Assembly (NCBI GenBank): GCA_017427265.1
Contig: JAFRTG010000011.1
Span: 62,001-126,000, forward strand
Source of the DNA: Oscillospiraceae bacterium
GTDB taxonomy: Bacteria > Bacillota > Clostridia > Oscillospirales > Ruminococcaceae
DNA length: 64,000 nucleotides
Direction: 5' to 3'
Under the pieces are notes generated by a model. It did not search any database. It saw nothing but the letters and a program-made list of their open reading frames with translations, and had not been told where the DNA came from. The first letter of the stretch is position 1; each line of letters begins with the position of its first letter. Positions 59,401-64,000 of this stretch are shown piece after piece. Made by a program: the position numbers and the translations under genes.

Positions 59401-62400
59401 GCAGGCAGCGCTTGACCGTGCCGTCCGTCCGTTCGATCTTTCCAAGGCACCGCTGATGCGCGTGCATGTTGTGAGCCTCGGCGATCAGACGCATTATATG
59501 GTCATTGATATGCACCATATCATCGCAGACCAGACCTCTATGGCTGTGCTGATGCGCGAATTCACAATGCTGTACGAAGGCCGTATTCTGCCTGAAAAGC
59601 GACTGCGCTATGTTGATTTTGCCGCATGGCAGAACCGGCTGATTGAGAGCGGTCAGCTCGCAAAGCAGAAAGAATACTGGAAGAATGAGCTTTCGGGCGA
59701 GATCCCGACACTGGACTTCCCGACTGATTTCCGTAAGACCGAGCATGAATCCGATCAGGGTAAAGTATGCAGATTTACGTTTGATCCTGCACTTTGTGAG
59801 GAAATGAATCACTGGCTCGGAGAGAAGCGTCTGACGGGCTACGCACTGGCTGCGGCAGCTTTGGAGCTTCTGCTGTGGAAATATACCGAGAAAAAGGACT
59901 TTATCTTCGGCACGGCATTCTCCGGCAGACGGAGTGCTGACCTGAACGACGTTATCGGTATGTTTGTCAATACGATGCCGATTCGTGCAAATATTGACGA
60001 AAAAGTATCGGCGGAGGAATTTGTCCGGAATGTCAGAGGAAAGCTGCTTTCTGCACTGGAGGCACAGGACTGCCAGTTTGAACAGCTGGTGGAGGAACTC
60101 GGCCTGAATGCAACCGGCAGCAATCCGCTGTTTGACTTCATGCTGAATTATGTCAGCGTCGGAACAGAGGACTTTGAAATTGACGGTCTGAAGGTTGAAC
60201 CCTGCGATCCCGATGAGATCCTGACCAAGTATGACTTCACGGTTATTATGATTGAGAATCACGGAAGCTATCAGGTGAACATCGAATACCGGACAGATCT
60301 GTTCCGCGATGAAACTGCAGAGCTGTTCGGTGAGCGGTTTATGCAGACGATCCGCCAGCTGATCCGCGATGAGAATATTCAGCTGAACGACTATTCGCTG
60401 ATGACAGCCGCAGACTGGGCACAGCTTGACCTGCTCAATCAGACTGAAACAGATATTCCGACAGAACTCAGCACGGCTGAAATCTTTGCGGAATGCGTCA
60501 GAAAGTACGGCGATGAGCCTGCGCTTGTCTGGAAAGACACGACCTATACCTACACCGAGCTTGACCGTATGGCGGGGTATATCGCCGGTCAGCTGCAGGC
60601 TGCGGGTGTGAAAGTCGGAGACAGAGTCGGCTTGATGCTGAAGGAAGGCTTCAGCCAGATTGCCTCTATTTTCGGTGTCCTGAAATGCGGTGCGGCCTAT
60701 ATGCCGATTGACTGCGCTTATCCGGAGGACCGTATTGCGTACATGGTTGAAAACAGCAAGGCGGTTCTGGTGATTACAACCGAAGCACATGCTTCGCATG
60801 TTCCGGAGATGACGCAGAAGCTGGTTATTTCGGATGATGCGGTCAGAGAAGCTGCAAAGCATGATTCCGGCTTTGTTCTTCCGGAAGGACTGAACGGTTC
60901 GCTGGAAGCCTACATCATTTATACATCCGGTTCGACCGGAAACCCGAAGGGCGTTGTCATCTGCTGTCACAGCCTGACGCGCACCATTCTGAATACAAAT
61001 TACTATCATGCAGAGCATACGGACAGAATGCTGCAGATGTCGAATTATACATTCGATGCATCCGTGATGAGCATTTTCAGCGCATTGCTGAACGGTGCTG
61101 CACTGGTGCTGGTTCCGCGTGAAACCGTGCTGGAGGTTCCGGAATTTGCAAAGCTGATTCAGGAACAGCGCATTACGCAGGCGGTTCTGGTTACGGCTGT
61201 TTTCAGTATTCTGGTAGACTATGATGTCAACTGCCTGAAAGGTCTGAGCAGAATCGTGATCGGCGGAGAAGCGATTTCCTATCCGCATGTCCGCAAAGCG
61301 CTGTCTGTCCTCGGCCCCGGTGTTCTGGTGAACGGTTACGGCCCGACAGAGCAGACTGTCATTTCGACATATTACGAAGTGAATGCACTGGATGATGACA
61401 TGCAGATCGTTCCGATCGGTGTGCCGGTTTCCAATTCCACGGTTTATATTACCGACCGCTGCGGAAATGTTCTGCCGCCTCATATGATCGGTGAGCTGTG
61501 TGTCGGCGGTATCGGTCTGGCTAAGGAATACCTGAACAATCCGGGCGTCACGGCTGAGAAATTCATTCAGCTGAAGGAACGGCCTGATGAGCGCGTTTAC
61601 CGCACCGGCGATAACGCCATGATGCTCAGTGACGGCAATATCATCTATAAGGGCAGAATCGACACGCAGATCAAGCTGCGCGGTTACCGGATCGAGCTTG
61701 GCGAAATCGAGCGGAAGCTGATGGCCGTGACCGGTGTGCTGGAAGCAGCAGTGCTTTGTCTGACAGACAATACGGGCAGCCCGTATCTTGCAGCATATTA
61801 CACAGCCGAAGAAGCTGCGAATATGACAGTGAACGACATCCGCTATGAGCTGCGGCAGTCGCTGCCGGATTACATGATTCCGTCCCAGCTGATTCAGCTG
61901 CCGGATATGCCGATGACACTGAATAATAAGATTGACAGAAAGAAGCTGATGACATTACAGAATCCCGCGCAGCCTGAGCAGAAGCAGGAAAGTCAGCGTG
62001 CACTTTCGCACACAACTGCTGTGATTCTCAAGGAGATGCAGGAGGTTCTGGGACGTCCCGATCTGAATGCAGATGATGACTTCCTTGTAAACGGCGGTCA
62101 CTCTATGAAGGCAATTCTGCTGGTACAGCGGCTCAAGAATGCGGGCATCGAGGTCATGGTAAATGATGTGATGCATCACCCGTCGGCTGCGGCGCTGAGC
62201 AGTCTGTGCGGCGATTCGGAAGAGTTCGTCACAGAGGAAGCGGATACCGGAACTGCAGTCATGACGGATGCGCAGAAGACAGCGTTTGTCAAGCGTGTTT
62301 CGCATGAGCTGGAGTGGCTGAATGAGATTGTGACGGGCGGAGAGCTCGTTTGCGAATTCCCGATGGCGGATATTCAGAAGGCACACCGGAGATCCGGTGC

Positions 62401-63589
62401 TGTGCAGAGCGGCTTTACGGTTGTTCTGCAGGATGACAGACACGCAACGCATGTCCGGAAACGGCTTGCAGCGCTGATCGTCCGGAACCAGATTCTCCAC
62501 TGCACAATGAAGCTGCCGGATGAAACATGGCTTGAATGGGATACCGCAGAGCAGCAGGCTGTTCTGGAACAGAGCATACCGTATGTTGATCTTTCCGGTT
62601 TTGAGGCAGAATCGCGTACAGCGATGATGCAGCAGCTGTTCACACAGATGATGTACCAGCCGTATCAGCCGGAATCGCTCCCGTGGCGTGCTGCTTGTGT
62701 GCAGTGCACCGCGTCCTCGGTTCAGGTAATCTGGACATTCCACCACAGTGCATTTGACGGCATGAGCGCAGAGATCCTGAAACGCGCCCTGCAGTCCGGT
62801 GCAGCAGATGATACAGCGGCGTGCTATTCGGATTATGTGAAGCAGATCGAAAAGGGACCGGAAGGAACAACACCTGCCGAATTTGCCGGAGCGCTTCAGA
62901 TTCCGGCTTTTGCGGAACAAAACAGTGCGCTGCTGGAAGCGATGCGCAGGGAATCGGGTGATCTTTCAGAGCTTGTCATTACGGTTCCGATGCAGGAATC
63001 CGATGCGGATGCATGGGATACAGCCTATACAACAACGGAAAAAATTCTTGCGGCTTATTACGGCCTTCCGTCTGTCCCGATGGTGATTGTGCACTACGGA
63101 AGACAGTATCAGGAGCAGAGCTATTTTGACTGTATCGGTGAGTTCCTCGATCTCGTGCCGCTGACGGCAGATGACAAGGGACATGATACGGAGCAGCTGC
63201 TGGAATCGAAACTGCAATATCTGCGGGCACATAATATTTCCGTTTCGCATTTGCTGTTCGGAAAACAGGATACTGAGTATGCTGCAGCGGCAGAACCGCT
63301 CCGGGCATTTGTGCACGAAAACGGAAAGTTTGACATGATGATGTTCAATTTCCAGGGTAGAATCTCCGAAGAGGAACTGCAGATGTTTGCATCCAACGAC
63401 GAACCTGCCGACGCACCGGAACAGTCTGTATTCGCACTGACTGCAACGGCTTGTTATCATGAATCCGATCTGCGTATTTCGCTGCATGCTGTCAGCGGCT
63501 TTGATGAAGAAAAGCTGCAGGCAGCGGTGAAGGCGGTATGCGGTGAAGTCAGCTGTCAGGCGGACGGAAAAAATCTTCAGACAGTATAA
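47408..63589 (+). CDS. Single-chain hybrid NRPS-PKS megasynthase (5393 residues)
   Basis: One open frame encodes a hybrid peptide-polyketide assembly line. GGGAGG lies upstream of the ATG. Order, with key residues: C1 (HH at 126, HHLISDG), A1 (TSGSTG near 593), T1 (Ser996, GGHS); KS1 (Cys1224 in TGCSTSLV), AT1 (Ser1677 in GHSIGE, with HAFH typical of malonyl-CoA), T2 (Ser1995, GGDS); C2 (HH at 2181, HHIIADG), A2 (near 2646), T3 (Ser3046, GGNS); KS2 (Cys3272 in ACSTSLV), a degenerate AT region (about 3540-3800), T4 (Ser3851, GGES); C3 (HH at 4036, HHIIADQ), A3 (near 4504), T5 (Ser4899, GGHS); C4 (FHHSAFDG, HH at 5112) to the end. There is no KR, DH, ER, methyltransferase or thioesterase. It should build three amino acids joined by two unreduced malonyl units. 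The product is unknown. Confidence 0.93.
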   Translation: MFTELNEVQKSIYFECLSGSSRAYNISAALSVRNLDAAVLKQALALLVSEQEALRSRIAVRENQPELEVCDEAPVAFAALQAKDAAELDQKVKEAMFREFDLGTLPLYHTSLIRSADKTVLVVVMHHLISDGLSTDLFVRKLFSFYYSLRDAQPFSLDCNTGYRQFMEKENKKLSAGKYDRKRDFWIEKMKGAEPLSLIPERIVTEPENGIGSELRFPLRPELYRKITELARENDMSAFMVVLGAFSLLMGRYANTEDVVLSSSFSYRPGIAQDDAIGCFIYTLPLRFQFGEIRTFSDLIRKSSENVLQAYKNVGYPNNLIARDVLPADQMIQGSLFDITFISDMFEGFNEDIEGLYETDEVTFPGKMMVILQTIGENSCVKFQYKPQFFSDEMIRGLGNHFVRLLEAAAANPEEPLANLEWFTEGEKQALLCDWNKSDFFPFVPRSIADVFEEKVQADPAAPALIAGDRTYTNAEVNTAANRIAEQLLSVTHGENLLVGVQLERSFELIAVLLGVLKAGCGYVPIDLHYPEERKAFMMRDASISVVVTNRGLMSDAFAGATVFFADDPETFAGDAANPQIQRNPEDLAYVEYTSGSTGTPKGVMITNQNVVNTVLDLDRRFPLGEQDVYLLKTTYTFDIFGTEFYGWIVGKGMLCLLEHDGEKKPEAIMQAVFDHHVTHINFVPSMFRLFLEAAEHDASALRKLQSLKWIFLGGEAVTQDIMQKYFSLGLHARTENMYGPTEATMWATTQPLRNESANTDPYIGAPLNAYRCYVVDRAGKLCPVGVPGELCISGAGLAKGYLNRPELTADRFTENPFFCAESDDAVFSKMYRTGDLARRTPDGNLEFLGRIDFQVKIGGVRIELGEIETALGKHPQIVQAAAVVRKDHSGMDCICAYYTGAAQLQASDLRAFLTEHVPAYMIPAHFIFCDEMPLNNSGKTDRKALLAMPLPTASRQKSEKPSGAVADIIAQAWQDVLGTDDFGVNDSFFEIGGHSFSLIRVHNILKEKLDSSLSINDLIQYPTIKKLAEHLSGSQDQDKHTAQSRSASVTEKSDIAIVGIAVDVPGATDVQAFWDVLKNGRETIHFYDDEELRSLGISEDLIRAKNYVKAKGRVEDLEEFDSFFFGISPKETELASPSLRLLYKGTWRVLEDAGYMPETFDGRIGMFLGGSDDFTWYRHALFRNQSYSDTYQAYTMSTNHFLATRLSYKFDFKGPAMTALTGCSTSLVTAHLACRSLQAHECEMAIAGGITVETPNEGGYLYESGMMFSPDGHCRPFDAKAAGTVFSNGMALLAMRRLEDAVRDGDHIYAVIRGSALNNDGSNKISYTAPSENGQLEVIRQAYQNAGVSPQTVRYVEAHGTGTLLGDPIEVSSLTRAFDSTKKQFCVLGSLKGNIGHTDTAAGAVGLSKVSLCLDRKFLPATVNYDTPNPKANFEETPFIVKNVGEEWKRTAEHPEIPLRAGINSFGVGGTNAHFVLEEAPMREDTRADSLYHILPFSAKTESALQNTMHKVLHYLAENPQISLADAAFTLRNGRRTFEFRRFAALTEDMRTPEAAEELLKRLESRPVSALNEEPKHVCFMFSGQGSQYQGMGKDLYFGSGDEFVCRVFREEADRILNCLPEAERAEYFDVLYGTEHPERINQTQYTQFALFLTEYAVAQVLLRLQVEPAQLLGHSIGEVTAAAVAGVWSLEDAVKIVVARGKLMQSQKPGSMLAVMTDAENILPFLPDSLWLCLRNTTARCVVGGSHEDIEAFSAVLKEKGIGNTVLRTSHAFHTGMMQEAAEQFRALLDTVTFHAPKYPIISNVTGKIADQQILTPQYWADHIMNCVLFEQNLGEMFAQPDGIAIEIGPGRTLTTFAAQHSSEKKGWTFVNTVRHIKETASDIAYLYETIGLLESAGAASADLKNLGLHGKRVSLPGYVFDPTPYPIRISVAAQDTDVQETASEAKAAKKQQYAVITDIETAEHYVTYAYTEVFGFTDLDMDADFFAVGGDSLKAVSMAAALKNVLGVQIEVNDIFSNATPRKLAAFLLEHHKTDAGSTQLEPAPEQDYYEISAAQRRMYTMYLMNREALAYNLPSATVITGHLEPDRVCEAVRKLMQRHELLRSVFEMRGSEIVQVIREVPEELPVTFTEKNLDTEEAFQQAAAAFVKPFCLETGPLFRMELADIGNGQQMLFFDIHHIIADGTGVEILTRDFNTLYFEDMEPLRLQYKDYAYWQNAEQNSERMQQQEQYWLSRLQGELPVLELPTDHPRKEISSVSGGRVKFDVPKEAEQAVSQLGKQFGATNFMVLLTVWYVLLARYSGQDDIIVGTPVSGRTLDDTREMIGMFVNMLAIRNYPGGSKYFSDFLQEVKENVLQALQNQDYQFNTLTERLHIQRKLNRNALFDVSFDYHNMTLYDLEVNGLKFGSREIDSNAVSTDLILTFNEDSDKNLTGCVDYATDLFERDTVERMVAHFMQILQYAAVNPECRLEEIPLISAQDLDIILRQFSNTAQPESLCIQELFAETAARIPDETALIAPDGTQYTYAALDRESNRIAHALRAEGVAAESCVGIMAERSAELVIAVLAVLKAGGTYIPLDVTYPAERIQYMVSQCEMAGILASERYVQQASELCRTWSFPELAERPQTDALPLISKPDHTAYMIFTSGSTGQPKGVMVKHSNVINLIRDHQARKLFAEPSDRIACIASPSFDIFVFETLIPLCSGGSVYMASTEEQLDSVLLSRKMLQYQINYLQAPVSRLRAMTDNTDFRAVLPQLRVVVGGGEMYPLSLMYDLRAASPARLFNMYGPTETTVTATVKELTDSDYVNIGSAVANAQLLVTDEAGRLLPVGVYGELCIAGAGVSKGYLNRPDETEKRFITVQIDEAHTVPVYRTGDRARLLANGEAELAGRMDHQVKIRGYRVELGEIEKAAVALEGVAYAAAKTFSAENGNTQLALFFSLSDPSADANAMQNALLDTLKKKLPAYMIPSALVPLKDMPVLQNGKVDRKALVLPSGEAKADTGSRKQAGNAGTKLEVEILKIWKQVLNTDSISVKDNFFDIGGNSYSLMLVNNRLNDLLGQNVSLMTLFEYPTVESLAQAVAADDADWQETVTEETTADDTDIAVIGMFGRFPGADSPEQFWENIRSGKESVAGFTEDELRQAGIRPEEYNAPDYVNAKGSLSDVEYFDADFFRYMHREANVMDPQMRILHMCVWNALEDAGYDPYRYDGRIGLFAGSSSNMAWMTKFLSQRENALSAFEVMTINDKDFLTTKISYKLNLKGPSMNVQTACSTSLVAIHQAVSCLQSGETDIAVAGGVSVTYPRKEGYLWHEGMIYSKDGHCRPFSDDSSGTVPGNGCAVVVLKKLSAALRDRDHIYAVVKGSAINNDGSDKIGYTAPSITGEIDVIRKALRKSGVRPEEIQFAETHGTGTALGDPIEIAALQRAWHTDAKQTCALGAVKANIGHLDAAAGAAGFIKAVQVLQHKTIPPMVNFHAPNAKIDLANSPFYITTESKPITAQTAHASVSAFGIGGTNAHVILEEAPKDERRSAQDRVNLLVFSAKTESALAGTAASVCEYLSAHPEISLSDAAYTLQTGRGEFEYRQTYVYTDGKQTETVTGCCADGQKISCWAIPETGFDFRTDLCGKTDGLGQIYTRYADEILRELRYQEAHAVREALKTGAAEEPVIRNLSILTAGYAAMKTVAALTDAPARTEAAGIALLCTEVFAGTVTPADAVKQILGGQTDSSQAPSQKTAADTAENVLAFDRTDAETLCLMLAKVWVSGGSVNWKLLHGDAERYRVSLPGYQFDRVAFDSDVSWAEQTGFEQSAAAEAQTETINYKDAFAAIWKDVLGTAPQSDSDDFFALGGESFHAVTMASLIHKRLHADVPVSELMDASQYGRILGLILARAGGQSDSAADGEIPLLPEQSTYETSYAQKRMYTVQQMLGDSTNYNLAAVYRITGSLDTKKLGSVLDELVARHESFRTSFEIEGDAIVQRIHKQVPSVLSVETCEPEQLQAALDRAVRPFDLSKAPLMRVHVVSLGDQTHYMVIDMHHIIADQTSMAVLMREFTMLYEGRILPEKRLRYVDFAAWQNRLIESGQLAKQKEYWKNELSGEIPTLDFPTDFRKTEHESDQGKVCRFTFDPALCEEMNHWLGEKRLTGYALAAAALELLLWKYTEKKDFIFGTAFSGRRSADLNDVIGMFVNTMPIRANIDEKVSAEEFVRNVRGKLLSALEAQDCQFEQLVEELGLNATGSNPLFDFMLNYVSVGTEDFEIDGLKVEPCDPDEILTKYDFTVIMIENHGSYQVNIEYRTDLFRDETAELFGERFMQTIRQLIRDENIQLNDYSLMTAADWAQLDLLNQTETDIPTELSTAEIFAECVRKYGDEPALVWKDTTYTYTELDRMAGYIAGQLQAAGVKVGDRVGLMLKEGFSQIASIFGVLKCGAAYMPIDCAYPEDRIAYMVENSKAVLVITTEAHASHVPEMTQKLVISDDAVREAAKHDSGFVLPEGLNGSLEAYIIYTSGSTGNPKGVVICCHSLTRTILNTNYYHAEHTDRMLQMSNYTFDASVMSIFSALLNGAALVLVPRETVLEVPEFAKLIQEQRITQAVLVTAVFSILVDYDVNCLKGLSRIVIGGEAISYPHVRKALSVLGPGVLVNGYGPTEQTVISTYYEVNALDDDMQIVPIGVPVSNSTVYITDRCGNVLPPHMIGELCVGGIGLAKEYLNNPGVTAEKFIQLKERPDERVYRTGDNAMMLSDGNIIYKGRIDTQIKLRGYRIELGEIERKLMAVTGVLEAAVLCLTDNTGSPYLAAYYTAEEAANMTVNDIRYELRQSLPDYMIPSQLIQLPDMPMTLNNKIDRKKLMTLQNPAQPEQKQESQRALSHTTAVILKEMQEVLGRPDLNADDDFLVNGGHSMKAILLVQRLKNAGIEVMVNDVMHHPSAAALSSLCGDSEEFVTEEADTGTAVMTDAQKTAFVKRVSHELEWLNEIVTGGELVCEFPMADIQKAHRRSGAVQSGFTVVLQDDRHATHVRKRLAALIVRNQILHCTMKLPDETWLEWDTAEQQAVLEQSIPYVDLSGFEAESRTAMMQQLFTQMMYQPYQPESLPWRAACVQCTASSVQVIWTFHHSAFDGMSAEILKRALQSGAADDTAACYSDYVKQIEKGPEGTTPAEFAGALQIPAFAEQNSALLEAMRRESGDLSELVITVPMQESDADAWDTAYTTTEKILAAYYGLPSVPMVIVHYGRQYQEQSYFDCIGEFLDLVPLTADDKGHDTEQLLESKLQYLRAHNISVSHLLFGKQDTEYAAAAEPLRAFVHENGKFDMMMFNFQGRISEEELQMFASNDEPADAPEQSVFALTATACYHESDLRISLHAVSGFDEEKLQAAVKAVCGEVSCQADGKNLQTV

Positions 63590-63607
63590 CACGGTCAGTC
63601 ATCTGCA

Positions 63608-63635
63608 CCGGTACAGGACAGCAGCCCTGTACCGG
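63608..63635 (+). promoter_or_regulatory. 10-bp perfect hairpin between the megasynthase and the ligase gene
   Basis: CCGGTACAGG (63608-63617) and CCTGTACCGG (63626-63635) pair perfectly around an 8-base loop. No T tract follows, so it is not a strong terminator. It may tune or separate expression of the two genes, or act in mRNA processing. Confidence 0.45.
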
Positions 63636-63693
63636 CAGCGGATGCTGCGATGGAACTGCGACAAAACAAATGACTGAGAAAGGAACGAATTAT

Positions 63694-64000
63694 ATGATTG
63701 AAAAAAAGCCGATACCGAATGTACCGTATGTATATCAGAATTATCGGATTGTGTCGGATGTTCTGGAAACCGTCATTGCAAAACAGCCTCAGAAAGGCTG
63801 CGCTTATTACAGAGCTGACGGAACAGAGACATTTTATACGTACCCGGAAATCCGGTCGCGTGCACTGAAAATCCTTGATGCAATGCATCAGGCCGGCATC
63901 CGGCAGGGTGACTGCGTCATGATGGAGACAGAGGAGCCGGAATTCTGCCATGCGGTTTTCTGGGCATGTATGTACGGCGGAATCATGGTTGCAATGGTTC
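63694..64000 (+). CDS. AMP-forming acyl ligase, N-terminus only (cut by the right edge)
   Basis: The first 102 codons of a gene starting at the ATG at 63694, with AAGGAA about 10 bases ahead. The start has the layout of the ANL superfamily N-terminus: a helix ETVIAKQPQKG, YYRADGTETFYTYPEIRSRALKILDAMHQ, GIRQGDCVMMETEE and FCHAVFWACMYGGIMVAMV. The spacing resembles fatty acyl-AMP ligases and stand-alone adenylation enzymes of NRPS/PKS loci. It follows the megasynthase by 104 bases and is probably co-transcribed. It could activate a starter acid for C1 or serve in release. Its motifs lie beyond the edge, so the substrate class cannot be judged. Confidence 0.75.
   Translation, partial: MIEKKPIPNVPYVYQNYRIVSDVLETVIAKQPQKGCAYYRADGTETFYTYPEIRSRALKILDAMHQAGIRQGDCVMMETEEPEFCHAVFWACMYGGIMVAMV

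Overview
The window looks like chromosomal DNA from a Gram-positive gut or rumen clostridium, most likely a Ruminococcus-type member of the Oscillospiraceae. This is an inference. It rests on moderate GC, AGGAGG-type ribosome binding sites with frequent TTG and GTG starts, textbook TTGACA/TATAAT promoters, three secreted dockerin proteins, a sortase with an LPQTG substrate, and Firmicute-type families such as a bPH2 protein, HemW, LepA and an ECF sigma/anti-sigma pair.

Layout, left to right. (1) 1-8400: housekeeping and sugar use. A truncated minus-strand gene, a small PH-domain protein with a His/Cys tail and a GH31 alpha-xylosidase are divergent from lepA-traX-like-zinc ribbon-hemW-diguanylate cyclase. 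(2) 8500-15800: a cell-surface locus. A secreted Thr/Ala-rich protein with a sorting-like tail, a sortase and a giant subtilase ending in LPQTG. (3) 16000-19350: an ABC exporter operon, one ATPase and two permeases. (4) 19360-21860: an ECF sigma / zinc-finger anti-sigma / DUF4097 lipoprotein operon with a recognisable ECF-type promoter in front of it. Beyond it, on the same strand, is a consensus promoter driving a likely structured non-coding RNA of about 195 nt. (5) 22400-25800: two dockerin proteins, a GH11-like protein that has lost its acid/base glutamate and an M6 metalloprotease. (6) 25775-29495: three tandem 103-bp repeats lead into a promoter and a four-gene operon, speD, DUF4178, DUF350 and a membrane-anchored speE. 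This is a membrane-linked polyamine system. (7) 29616-31442: a papain-like protease with dockerin. (8) 31482-35474: a tight minus-strand operon of a zinc-ribbon protein, two paralogous vWA-like proteins and a divergent PurA homologue. I do not recognise it as a described system. (9) 35652-38832: a beta-carbonic anhydrase and a small hydrolase, divergent from an ABC exporter. (10) 39090-46722: a signalling block. A REC-GGDEF-REC protein and a hybrid histidine kinase are followed by a second hybrid kinase fused to a DegV domain. That gene is broken by one in-frame TGA. A cyclase-family enzyme closes the block. (11) 46723-64000: a 685-bp regulatory gap with a perfect promoter and dyads. After it comes one 16.2-kb gene for a hybrid NRPS-PKS of 5393 residues, then the start of an AMP-forming ligase that runs off the right edge.

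The strongest candidates for new biology are the single-protein megasynthase and the zinc ribbon/vWA/vWA/PurA-like operon. In the megasynthase, read by eye, the order is C-A-T-KS-AT-T-C-A-T-KS-degenerate AT-T-C-A-T-C, with no KR and no thioesterase. The polyamine operon, the kinase-DegV fusion and the non-coding RNA are secondary candidates. All assignments come from reading sequence and motifs; no database search was run.
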